From: Magnaporthiopsis rhizophila | Lineage: Eukaryota > Ascomycota > Sordariomycetes > Magnaporthales > Magnaporthaceae | DNA: 64,000 nucleotides | NCBI GenBank assembly: GCA_003049465.1 | Contig: PYSS01000053.1 | Span: 182,398-246,397, forward strand | Direction: 5' to 3' | Made by a program: the position numbers and the translations under genes | The notes under the pieces: generated by a model | What the model was told of the DNA's origin: nothing | Seen by the model: only the letters and a program-made list of their open reading frames with translations | Database searches by the model: none | Part shown: positions 1-11,524 of the stretch, piece by piece | Layout of the letters: every line of letters starts with the position of its first letter | How positions within the stretch are numbered: position 1 is the stretch's first letter

Positions 1-3000
1 ACTGCCGCAAAATTGCTGTCGATGCGATGGACTGGTAGCGTCGCACTGGGAGGGAGACGTGCCCAAGGCCAACCCCCTATTTGGGGCGAATCCTTGGGCT
101 CCCGGGGACGGTCCGTCTCCCAAGAGAGGAAAGAGAGAGCCGAAGAATAAAATAAAATAAAATCTTGCAGCCATGGGCTACAAGCCAGCCACCCCCTCAC
201 TCGAGACTTGGGCTGGGGTACTTACTTGCTTCTGGGGAAGAAAAAAAGATGGTGTAGGACACGGTGGCCAAGTCACACGCGCACATGGCGGCGGACTAAG
301 ATCAAAACAACCTCACCACGAGGCCGGTTCGGCTTGACTCGTCTTGAGTTCAAGCCTGCTGACTGTGCTGAGGAAGGTTCGTCAACGCAGAAAACGTTAG
401 GACAGGCTGCAATTTCGGACGTCATCCCAGCCGGGTTCGTGTGGGAAAGACCCCAAAATTGAGCCGCCTCTTCGGACGATCAGGGCTGGGGGCTGGCACA
501 AATCAGCGGGCGGAACGGGACGTCTTGTCGTTCGTTCGTTCATCCTTTTTTTCTTCCTTCTTGTTTCTTTCTTGCCTAGGTGACGTTGCACGGGCAAGCC
601 AAGCCAGTCAACTGACGAGTGAGCCGCACGCACGCTGAGGCACGCTGCCTTCTCCGCGCACCCACCTCGTTGAAATCTGGCAGCGGCCGTGCGCCATGGG
701 CATAGTTTCTTGGCGTCGTCGTCCTTCTGTCATTTTTTTTTTTCCTTTTCGCTTCTTTTTCGCGGCAACGGGCCTTGCTGAGCCAGGGTCGGTGCCCACC
801 AAGCATGGACCAGGGCACGGAGAGTGATACCGGGCGGCACAAGCCGCGGGAAAAAAAGGCGCCAGAGCCCAGTACCATCAAGGCGGTTCTAGTGGTGCGA
901 AGAGCGCGCGTGTGCGCTAAGATTGCCGCCCCCAAGGCTAGCGCAGAACTCCAAGATGATGTGGATGTGGGCTGTGGGCTGCATATTTCCCAACTTCATG
1001 CGCGCCACTCCAGGAGACGAGCAGGGTGTGTGCGGCCCCTTCTGCTGCTGCTGCTGCGTGCCCTGGCGCCCCCTGGTCGGCGTTTTTTTTTTTTCTTTTC
1101 TTTTCTCATGTTGTGTATCGGGCTATCCCTGCCGCAGTGCAGGTCATGGGTGCTGCACCTCTCAGGCCACCACCTCGAAATGACATGTCATGATGGCGCC
1201 CACCGACAACAAAAAAAAGGGACAGCGAGTGAGTGATGAGGGGGAAGAAAAGGAAACCTAGAACGTATCGACCGCCACCAGGTGACCACCTCGCCCAGAA
1301 GCTGACGTTCGTTTTAACATCAGCCTAGGGTACCGTTCCTGGACGGCTGGCCGCCAGGCCGGGCCTCCTTTCGCCGGCGTCAAAGCTCCCGCGCCGCGCC
1401 ATCATGCGGAGAGCACTAAGGAAGAAAGCACCTACCCAATACGTCCAAAGGTAATAATGACCAGCCCCAAGCACTGCTGGGTCGGGCGGACTCAGGACGC
1501 CCACTGAAGGACAGCTGCCGGGCAGCTGTCCAATTGCTCTCGAACCTGGTTCCCTGCTCGGCCATTCTCCTGCCCGCCCAGGGAAGAGCCAGGGTCGAGA
1601 AAAGAGCACACCGCGGTTATGGGTCCCAGGGGCTATCTAAACGGAGTTTGTTCCGACATAGGGAGCTAATTGTCCAACGTTTGGTGTAGCAGCCGCACAG
1701 CACCACCCTCTGCTGATTTACGAAATACGACGCGCGGCGGCGACAGCGCGCGAGCGATTGAGGCAGTGTCGAAACCTGCACGGCGCACGCGCGCACCCCA
1801 GGAGGTACCAGGCAGGAGGTGATATGTAACGGGCCGGGCACCACTTCGGGGCGCATCAGGAGAAGCCGATGAGGCTGCACTGACAGATGCACACGCACAG
1901 CTTTTTCCCCACATCCACATCTCAGCGCATGGGGGCCGTTTTCTGCCAGCTTCCACCAGTCGGCTGCCCGTATCCTGCCCCAGTCCCACCATGCCCAGCC
2001 ACTTTACTAAACCGCAGTGTCACCATTTTATTTATTTTTATTTTTATGTTTTTATTTTTATTTTTTTTATTCCCCCTCTCGCCCTCTCCGCCCGCGTCTC
2101 GGTCCTCTCCTCTTCTTGTGTCCCACCGAGTTATTCTCGTCGCAAGGATCGGCGGGCGCGGTCAATAGATCGCCTTACTGCGCCAGCGCGCTTGAACGCC
2201 CCAGCCGACAAGTGATCTCCATAAAATGGGGGTATTATGGCAAACATTCGCTCGCTCCAGCCCGCGCCGGCCGCTTACCTCCTGCAGGAAGGCAAAGGGA
2301 AAATAGGGCCGTGCGATAATCATGCATTCTTTCAGATCCGTCCCTGATCCATGGTCGGAGCTAAGCTAAAGGTACCACCAAGCCAAAGCTAGGGTAGGGT
2401 GGTGGCGGAGGTACCTCGTGCCTGTGCGACGCACGCATGCGGCGGCCATGTACTGTGCGCGGCACACCGATTTTCAATTGAACGGGTCGACACACCCCAT
2501 CGGCTCGCCGGCCGGCGGGCGAACAAAGTTGGATCTGGAGGCTCGAAATCACCTTGCCTTGGGTCCCCTGTTCCTAAGGCGGTCTCCCGCTTATTAGCAA
2601 TGGGGTTGGGGAGGGGAACCTTAGTCTGGACGTATGGAGGCGTACGTATACGTACACCGACAAGTGTGGTGTTTGCCCACGTCAAGCAGCTCTCAGACAC
2701 GATGAACTTACGACGGACCTAATGTAGGCATACTCGACCGATGACGATGTCGTTTCCCCTTCACGTTCCCCCTCTTCTCTGTCATTTGCTTTTTATTTTT
2801 GTCTTCCCAACTCCGGCATTCCCGCGCGTGCCCTGCCTAGCGGCGTCCTGAAGATAGACACCCCCTTCATACTCTCTGCCACCCCTGCCCCCCTTTTCTA
2901 CAGTCCCACATCGTGAGAGACCTCGCTTGCTGAGGCAGCGTGCTGGTTATGAGGAAAGCAGCCTGTTGGCTGCCCGCTGTGGATTCGTGGGTGACCTGGC

Positions 3001-4353
3001 TCTCTCCTCTGTCTCCTTCCAGGGTGGCCGGGCCTAGAGTCAGGACGCCTTATCCAGGTGGGGCGGCAGGTGGGTGCGCCCAGTCCGAGAGAAGGACGCA
3101 CGCCACCCAGCCCACAGGGTCCCATTGACATTTTTGGCCCGCCAGGGGACCAAAAGACACGCCTGGTGACATGTGCCGCTAGGCCGTTTTGGGCGCACGC
3201 TGCGTCGAGCAGGGGACGACGGGTGCGCAGCCACGGGACCGTTTTTGCCCGTTGTTCAGGAGCCTGGGAGCGGTTGCATCCAGTGCACTGACAGGAGAAA
3301 CTAGAAACCCGGCCGTCGGCAGGACTGTGTGACATCGAAACCCCCCGATTTCACATCTCTGGTCGCATCCATCTGCCAAACTTACCAGCAGAGAGGCATG
3401 CGCGCAATCGACCCAACCCAGCCTGCGCAAGACTGACGGGAGCTATCAAAAATGCTTCTTTTTGTTGACAGCTCGTGTGACAGCTGGGGTCCGGGATTGG
3501 AATTTAGAGTGATGAAATCGCCTATCGAGCCAACATCGACAATGCAATAATAACCCAACACCAGTTAATATTTGGCTGTGGGGTGAACGGTCCAGTCTGG
3601 GGACTGAGAGGAAGATAAAAATAATAATAACAAAGGGAGAGAACAAAAAAGAAGAAGAAAAAAAAAACGAAAAAACAAAAAACAAAAAACAAGAAAAAAA
3701 AAAAAAAAAAGGAAGGTACCAGGGACTGGCACAAGCGACTTTCTGTGGGCAGGCACCACCCTTCCATACCGACTCGCAAGAAAACAACCCGAGGCGGAAA
3801 AGAAGAAATGCAAGGNCACAAGCGACTTTCTGTGGGCAGGCACCACCCTTCCATACCGACTCGCAAGAAAACAACCCGAGGCGGAAAAGAAGAAATGCAA
3901 GGGAAAATAAGAAAAAAGAGAAAAACAAAAAAGCAACACAAACTATGGGACAACACCATGCCACCCTAGGAAAGGAGGGACCCCACGCTAGTCCAAATGG
4001 AGCCATGGGCATTTCGCGGCTTCGTACCTGAGCAGCCAATTTCTCGTTGCATTGCTTGATTGCCCTGCGCATTGCAAGCACAGGCAGAAAAGAGACGATC
4101 GATTATTGGATTGAATTGATTGAACTGATTGATTCGGACAGGCACGCCACCCTCGTCCAAATCGCACCCCCTCGGCGCAAGAGCAGAGAGGACCACCACC
4201 ACCGCGGCCACCACCTGCCTCCAGCGCAGCTCAACACCACCACGACGCACGCATCAGTGTAGGAAACCCGGCCCAGGGTCGCGTCTGTCTCCCCCGGTCA
4301 GAAATCGTGGGCTCCATAAAAAAAATCCAATTAAATAAAAACAGTCCCCCGAA
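1..4353. other. intergenic region, no supported gene
   Basis: No reading frame here has family motifs or coding-like composition. Open frames are short, occur on both strands and run through A- or T-rich homopolymers. The segment around 2025-2070 is an ATTTT-rich simple repeat. The last few hundred bases probably hold the promoter and leader of the zinc-cluster regulator that starts at 4354. The 86-bp duplication at the N of position 3816 is listed separately. Confidence 0.6.
3730..3902. repeat. 86-bp direct duplication around a one-base gap
   Basis: Bases 3730-3815 and 3817-3902 read identically (beginning CACAAGCGACTTTC, ending GAAATGCAAGG) and are separated by a single N at 3816. This is what results when two overlapping contig ends are joined without merging the overlap. 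A genuine tandem duplication is possible but much less likely. The flanks are A-rich homopolymer tracts, which explains the difficulty in assembly. Confidence 0.9.
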
Positions 4354-4475
4354 ATGGCACATCCCTCTCCTGGCACCGCTCCATCCTCTCTTAAGGAGGA
4401 ACAGGACCAGGACCAGGACCGGGAAAAGGGCCATGAAAAGGTGTTGCTGGAGCTGGAGAAGCTGAAGCCGGAGCC

Positions 4476-4517
<42 letters not shown>

Positions 4518-7500
4518 GCAGCAACAGCAGCAGCAGCAAGCCCAAGCTCGCCTTCATCATGCACAAGATTCGGAGAGCCTGCTGACACAAAAGCACACAC
4601 TCGTCCTCGCGCCGCCGCCGACCACCCAAGGTCTCCCTGCTGCGGCTGCGCCCGTCGAGTTTAACCTCCCCTCGCCGGCTGCCACCGCTCCGATCGAGTC
4701 GGCGACGACTTCGACCGCCTCTGGCCCATCCACTCCTGCCCCGACCGTTGCGTCAACCACTGTCATTACCTCTTATCCCACTGCGCACGATCGAAGAAAC
4801 TCGTGCACCACTGTCGCTACCTCCACCACCACCACCTCCAGCAGCAATACAACCAGCAATACCACCACCACCACCAACACCAACGCCACCAACGCCAATA
4901 CCACCAATACCAGGCTAGCCGAAGACACTGTACGACCGCCCGGTACAGCTGCTTTCATCTTTGCGACGGAAGCAGCTCACCCTCCAGAAGTACCCTCACA
5001 GCTGTGCTTGTCCAGCAGTCACGCCGACGAAATCTCTAGTGCCCCCTCGCCAGCGCTGGAAGCGAATGTAAACGGGGACTTCACGTCCTCCTGTCGCGCT
5101 CCCATGTCCAACGCTCCCCCGCCGCACGGGCATGCTCGCCAACACCAGCAGCAACAACATGTTGGCTACCCCGGACAGCCCGCGTACTCGCCGCCGCCGC
5201 CGATGAACCCGGGCGGCCCATACGGCTACCCATCCGTGACCACGCAGCCCCCGGATCCGTACCGCGCGCCCCAGCCGCTCCCTCCGAACCCGGCCTTGGC
5301 GCTACCGAGCATGCGAAGTCTAGATCCCCTGCAGCACCAGCACCAGCAGTCTCAGCACCAGCAGCACCTTCAGCACCCTCAGCACCCGCACCAGCACCCG
5401 CATCCGCATCCGCACCAGCACCATGCGCAGGCGATGGCCATGACGCCCCAGATGGCAGCGTATTATCAGCCGCCTGCGCACATGGCCATGAGCCCCTACG
5501 GGTTGCACCCCGGAAGCATGGCGTTCCCCATGGGTGATCCCAGGCTGAGCCTCAGCGGCGGGCGACACAAAAAGGTACGACAAGATGGCGACCGAGTTGG
5601 ATGTGCGAGATGGGGGCGTGGTTGCGGCTCGAGTGGGCTCTTCTCGGATCGGCCAGGCGTGGGTGGCCGTCTTGGCTATTTCTCTCGTCTCATTCTGGTG
5701 GCGGACAGATGGGCAAACGACAGGGTTGCTGACGAGTCGGTTGTTCGCATTCGCAAACAGGATATTAAGCGCCGCACAAAGACGGGTTGTCTGACCTGCA
5801 GGAAACGAAGGATAAAGGTACGTCGAGCCGTTGCAGGCGCCACGATTCTCCTTTGCCGGTTTCCCCTCCCTTGTCGCATCAACACAGATCCCGTTGCATT
5901 TCCCGGGCTGCTTTGGCCGGGTCCGGTATATTCGGCCGGGAGCGGAGCGCGGCGGCTATAATTGATGGTTATAATGGAAAACGCACATCTTAATGTGCGA
6001 GACCGACGAGGGGTCGTTTGTTGGAGAGCGGGAAGGGTTGCCCTGCTTTTTCTTCTTTCTCTCCTTTGGTTCTGCTCCTCTGGCCTGTCCCGTCATTGGC
6101 GAGATCCTCCAAGCGGTCGATTTATTCTGCTCCTCGCTTGGGGTCGCTTGACGTTCGCTTGGTGCTTAGAGCTGCCGCAAGCGAGCCGTCAATCGGTCCA
6201 GTCGTCGCGTCTCCCGAAGCCCCAAGGCCCAGCCAGCCCATCGCGGGCAAATACCCGGCTTTTTCCTGTGTGTGGTTTTATTCTCTGGGGAATTTTTTGT
6301 TTTTGGCTTTTTTCTTTTCTTTTTGTTTTTTTTTCACCCTGGCAGCCGCCTTCGACGCACGCACCACCCCAAATCCTCGACCCCACACCCTTGACGCAAT
6401 GCGGCACCAAGCACAAGCACAACCTAGCACAAGTACAAGCACGCCTCGCACAAAACACAGCACAAGCGCGCAGCACACACCAAAACCTTGATTTGATCTC
6501 GCACGAACAGGGTTTTACTGACAAGACATCCCTCCGTCTCGGACAGTGCGACGAGACGCATCCGACGTGCAACAACTGCAAAAAGTCCAAGCGCGACTGC
6601 GCAGGCTACGACCCCATCTTTAAGCAGACGCCGCCCGGCCCGTCGGCCATTCAGCCGGCGCCAAACCACGGCGGTGCTCCAACGGCGCCGCCTCCCGCAC
6701 AGCCGCTGCAGCAGCCGCAGTCTGAGCAGCAACAGCACCATCACCCGCAGGACCAGCAGCAGCCTCCATCTCTCCCCGGGGGCCCTCCCACCTCCTCCAC
6801 CAACAGCCCCGGCTCCAGCCCCTACGGACACCAGCCCGCCGTCGTGCCCAGCAGCTACCCTCCCGTGCAGGGCCACCAGTACGATACCACCGCCGGCTCC
6901 ACGTTGACGTCCACCGTCGACTACTCTGGCGGCGCCATAGATCCTGCGCTCGACACAGGCTCGACCGGGTCGGCTGGCCAGCACGCTTCCTCTAATACCC
7001 AGTACAGAGCCGGTAGTCCTGCTTTCTACTTCCCGGGCACGCCATCCAGGTTGTCCTGAGGCCGAGTGCACGGTTGCCGATCCTTGGGCGCAAGCACGGC
7101 GGACAGCATAATAGAAGGCAATAGGCTGGCCGTAGACCGGAGTTGACTTGCGCCAGTCGTCCAGCAAAAGAAGATGAAAGTCGATGAACTTGTCGCGCTC
7201 GGTGGTCCTGCACCCCCGGCGTCGCAGTTGCTGCCGAGCAAGGAGGTGGTTGACGAGATCATCAAGGTCTACTACCAAATCTACGTCCCGGGCTTGACGG
7301 CCTTTTTTGAAACGTCATGGTTCAATTTCAGGCCAGACGGCCACAATCCCATCAGCATCCTGAGCCACAACACGGTCCTTATGAACCTCCTCGCGAGCTT
7401 CCTGGCCGCCGCCGCCTCGCCCGTCAAGGTTGCTGATGCCGCCCGCATGGCCGCCCCTGGTATCATGGAGACCCGCGTGGTCTGGAATCTGACCTCGCTC

Positions 7501-8058
7501 GCATACACGGTGCCCGCGGCCACGAATCCTGCCACGGACGAGCCCTTGGCCGCCGACAACGCCGCCGAGGCCCGTAATAGGGTCTCCGTGTTCGATACTC
7601 TGCTTTCGGGAGCCTACCTGATCAACAACCCCTGCATTCCGCCCCCGCGGCGGGGTGATGTCCACCGCATCCGCGAGGCCGAGTTTTGGTACTATCTGGC
7701 TGAGTACCTGCGCATGGGCGAGCCGCAGCCGCATGCCACGGGAGCGTCCCAACGACAGCGAGATGCGGCCCTGACGCGCATCCGGAACCTGCTGGACGGG
7801 CGCGAGAACCGTGACGTGCTCTACTCTATTGCCGTTCTTCGCGAGCTTGCCCCTAGGTACCCGGCCGGTTACGAGAACTCGCTACCACAGCACCTGGACG
7901 AGGGCGATCCGCGCAACAGGCTAGCCGTCGCGGCGCAGTTCATCCGCGACGAGGCGCGGACGCCCGGTGGCACGACAAATGTAGTCAGGAGGTTTGCTGA
8001 GCTGGCAGCCAAGGCATTCGTCTCGCCTGGTGTCAATGTTTCCCGTCGCCCTACATGA
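4354..8058 (+). CDS. Zn2Cys6 binuclear-cluster transcription factor, Gln/Pro-rich
   Basis: Nuclear DNA-binding regulator. Proposed exons are 4354-5574, 5761-5817, 6547-7012 and 7157-8058 (about 881 aa). The N-terminal half is low complexity, with a long Gln tract near residues 45-65, Thr/Ser/Asn runs, then Pro/His/Gln-rich sequence. The zinc cluster is split: exon 2 supplies KTGCLTCRKRRIK and exon 3 supplies CDETHPTCNNCKKSKRDC, giving the six expected cysteines only after removal of a 729-bp intron. A second Gln/Pro-rich stretch follows, then a C-terminal region of about 300 aa containing VKVYYQIYVPGLTAFFET-like sequence (here beginning IIKVYYQIYVPG), which resembles regulators found across Pezizomycotina with no assigned target. 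The last junction is uncertain: stops at 7057 and 7144 must be removed, and 7013-7156 (GTAGTC to CGCCAG) is the in-frame GT-AG choice I found, but it discards a protein-like segment ending FYFPGTPSR. Confidence 0.8.
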
Positions 8059-9422
8059 ACCTGTTTCGTCAAAAAACCAATATCCGCAACCGCCAACCAC
8101 CTGCCGGCGAACCCGCCCACCTACATACCTACCTACCTGCCTAATCATCCTTCTTCCTAACCTCTTCTCTTTAATTGCCTGTTGCAACCGGTTCCCCCCA
8201 GCTTTGCCATGGCCACGAAAATAGGCTCCCACCGTCCACCCTCATACCCCCAACACTCCTCTGTACTGGTATCGATCCCCGGCCAACCAACCCGGGTTAT
8301 CATGACCCCTCATGACCACCAATCCATAATCTCATTTTAGTTTTAAGTTTTTGTAAATACCTATTCATCTCCTCTTGTACAAATGTTCGCCATCTTTTCT
8401 TTTCGGCACTAGATGAATCAGCGGCACGGGAGCTGCGCGGAGGAATCTGTGTGGATGATGTCTGCGGCATATTTGTCGGTGTTGTATAGCAGTCAGGAGA
8501 GGTGGATTGACGGTTAAGGGGATAGAAGCCTGCCATAGATCTCGGCAAGAAAAGAAGAAGGAAAAAAGAAGAAGACAAACTCTTTCATATTTTGCTCCGC
8601 CTTGTTGGTTGCCTGTTCCCCTGTCCTGTGGCCTTTATCATTGTTTCAAACAGGTTCCTAGCCCTTTTCATCCCCTGGGTACGCCCGATTATGCAGGACG
8701 CCATGTACTCCTTGAGGCTCTTGTGTCATGTTGCGCCCTTCCGTCGGAGAGCAGAGACGATTTTGTCATGGATCAAGTGGAACCTCCGGCTCACCCGAGG
8801 TGTCGGGGCAACCAGGTGCGATATCGGATGCGGGAAGAAGGCCGTCAAAGGAAGCGGGCTGCAATCTTTGGCGTCCATCTTTCTCCACGCCTGGGCCCTG
8901 CCCGCGCTCTTTTGGACTGGGGAAGCTTGGCGGACGGGACTCTCGACGGCAACGATGGTCGGGGCAGTCAAACTCGCCCGCTTTGGCAGGCGTGCACGAC
9001 ACTCCGAGAAGCTCCACCTGACGGTTGCTCAAACCCCCACCCGTGCTCACAGCAGTTGTGTACTGAGGTGTAGGTACACAGCACATAGTGGAAGGATGAT
9101 TGAGCGAGGTACACCCAACCTCATCACACTTCCATAAACGTCACCACACATCCATTAGCAAAAAAAAAAAATTCGCCCACACCCCCTCCTCTTTGACGAG
9201 TACCGGTTCTGCATCCGAGAGAGCTCGGCTGCGATATTGCCCAGCGCGCATATTTCCCACGAGCCTGATTTGAGGCTCGCTCGCCAGCAAAAAAGAAAAA
9301 GAAAAAAAAAACGCCGCGTGCGTCCCTTGCAGAAGCGAGCGAAGAACGAGCACTTTATTTTTTTTTTATCCCTCGGATAATTTCCCACCCGCAAAAAAGA
9401 AAGAAAAAAAAGGCAGCCGAGG
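8059..9422. other. intergenic region, no supported gene
   Basis: Three-prime flank of the zinc-cluster gene followed by the promoter of the dehydrogenase. Open frames of up to about 190 codons at 8507-9137 overlap each other in several frames and show no motif, so I do not call a gene. A-rich tracts at 9160-9170, 9290-9310 and T-rich tracts around 9358-9368 lie just upstream of the next gene. Confidence 0.5.
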
Positions 9423-10306
9423 ATGCCGCCGGGAGGGGAAGCAGCGTCTGGCTCGCGGCCAAAGGTGCTGCTGCTGGGTGAGGTTGAGCTGTAAGACACG
9501 CACGCGGGCACAACCAACCCTCCACCCCCGCCCGGGTGGCTACACCTGCTTCTTTAGTATTATTATTAAAGAAATTTTGTTCAATATTTTTGCCGTATAG
9601 GGCAAGTGGATCGATCTGTAGCTGACATGACGTCCCCAGCGCCGCCTCGGCCCTGGCGGAGCTGGAAAAGGTGGCCGAGGTGCTAGTGCCCGAGTCCCGG
9701 GACCGGGCCTCCTTCGTGGCCGAGTGCCGACCGGGCGGGCGGCTCGACGGCGTCGTGGCGGCCTACCGCACCTTTGACAGCGTCAAGGTGACGGGCCCCG
9801 TGGACTCGGCGCTGGTGGCGGCGTTGCCGGCGTCGCTGCGCTTCTTGTGCCACAACGGCGCCGGCTACGACCAGGTCGACGTGGCGGCCTGCACGGCCCG
9901 CGGCGTCCGCGTGAGCAACACGCCGTCGGCCGTCGACGACGCCACGGCCGACCTGGCCATCTTCTTGATGCTGGGATGCCTCCGCAACCTGTCGGGCGGC
10001 ATGGCGGCCCTGCGCAGGGGCGACTGGCGCGGCGCCGGACCCGGCGGCGGCACCGCCGCGCACCCGGCCCTCGGCCACGACCCCCAGGGCAAAGTGCTCG
10101 GCATCCTCGGCATGGGCGGCATCGGCCGCTGCATGGCGAAAAAGGCCGCCGCCGCCTTTGGCATGCGCATCCGCTACCACAACAGGACGCGTTTGGCGCC
10201 CGAGGTAGAAGCCGAGTGCGGTGGTGCCGAGCACGTCGACTTCGACAGGCTGCTGGCTGAGAGCGACGTCCTGAGCCTGAGCCTGCCCTTGAATGTAAGG
10301 GAAAGG

Positions 10307-10338
<32 letters not shown>

Positions 10339-10734
10339 CACCCTTCATGAAAAAGAGAGTGCACATAAACTGATAGGTACCTTTTGCAGCCCAAAACCAG
10401 ACACATAATCTCCGCCCCCGAGTTCGCCAAGATGAAGCGCGGCGTCGTCGTCGTCAACACGGCGCGCGGCGCCGTCGTGGACGAGGCCGCCCTCGTGGCC
10501 GCCCTCGACGACGGCACCGTCGCCTCGGCCGGGCTCGACGTGTACGAGAACGAGCCGGACGTGCACCCGGGCCTGCTGGCCGACGAGCGGTGCGTGCTCG
10601 TGCCGCACATGGGCACCCACACCGTCGAGACGCAGGCCAAGATGGAGGAGCTGGCCCTCGCGAACGTCGCCGCCGCCGTCCGGCGCGGGTCCCTGCTCAC
10701 CATCGTGCCTGAGCAGCGCGGCCTCGACTTCTGA
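9423..10734 (+). CDS. D-isomer-specific 2-hydroxyacid dehydrogenase (glyoxylate/hydroxypyruvate reductase-like)
   Basis: NAD(P)H-dependent reduction of a 2-oxoacid to a D-2-hydroxyacid; probably cytosolic. Exons 9423-9490, 9640-10294 and 10390-10734 give 355 aa. The small first exon was recovered by splicing: it encodes RPKVLLLGEVE, ends at a GTAAGA donor, and joins in frame to AASALAELEKVAEV after a CTGAC branch site and CCCCAG acceptor. The nucleotide-binding motif is GILGMGGIGR. Catalytic residues are visible as Arg in NTARGAVVDE, Glu in DVYENEP and His in PHMGTHT. The substrate-domain sequence NGAGYDQVDV and NTPSAVDDATAD fit the family of fungal D-mandelate/glyoxylate reductase-like enzymes. 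Intron 2 (10295-10389) contains an A homopolymer of about 27 bases. The exact substrate cannot be deduced. Confidence 0.92.
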
Positions 10735-11524
10735 TGAGTCTGGGGGATCATTTGCGTGGGAAAAAGAATGAAAACGTGATTGGTACAGGGTTTTTTTACT
10801 GTATGATGTTTAGACTTATAGAAAAGAGGTTTAGACAAGATTCGATCATACTCTCACGCTGCGTATACTGTTTTCCTGCTTGTTTATATGCTCCTGGGAG
10901 TGCGGAGGTAGTCAGGAAGCGGGCTCTCTTTCAAGCTGTAACCGGGCTTGTGCGTCACAAAGAACTGATATACATTGCATCTGATTTTGCCGTCACGTTC
11001 GCATCATAACTCACTCACTGTGTGGACAAAATACTTTCGCAGTTTCCTTCACCACCAAGGCCTGGTTGCACGAACTATCTGGTCGTCCACCGTCCTCAAC
11101 TGGCAGGACAGATACAAGCAAACATGTAAACGCCGAGGAACCCATAAAATATACGCCATAGCTCTGGCATGTTAAATCGCCAGCCTGGGATTCAATTCTC
11201 GAAAATGTCGTCTTTACACAAATAAAGACAGGTATCATCAAACTGCTGCCAACGCCGAACTTTTGTTGAAAATATGGCTCAGTTTCCGTGCCCCAGATCT
11301 CCCAGAAACCCAAGTTTTTTCCCCCAGTTTATCGTAAAGTCAATGCTCCTTGAATCATGCAATGTCGTGTTGAAAATCCGTTGCGCTTCTGGCGTCCGCC
11401 ATCTAAGCTCAAATTGGAACCCGGTTGAAGGGTCCAGAATCTCGCAGCAAGTAAGAGATGCGTGAGAAAAAGCCCTCCATCGTAGCTGAGCACGACAGGG
11501 GGCGTATTAGGTGGAGGTAGGTAT
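10735..11524. other. convergent intergenic region
   Basis: Between the stop codons of the dehydrogenase (+) and adenosylhomocysteinase (-). It is AT-richer than the flanking coding sequence and presumably holds both 3-prime untranslated regions. No supported gene. Confidence 0.6.

Noticed and set aside
3446..4081. 211-codon minus-strand frame across the N at 3816
   Set aside because: Runs through poly-Phe tracts and the artefactual duplication; composition is not coding-like.
6424..7278. 284-codon minus-strand frame over the zinc-cluster gene
   Set aside because: Overlaps exons with clear zinc-cluster cysteines on the plus strand; no motif of its own.
8507..9137. Overlapping open frames of 181-188 codons
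   Set aside because: Several frames are open together, no motif, no homologue recognised, located between two real genes.
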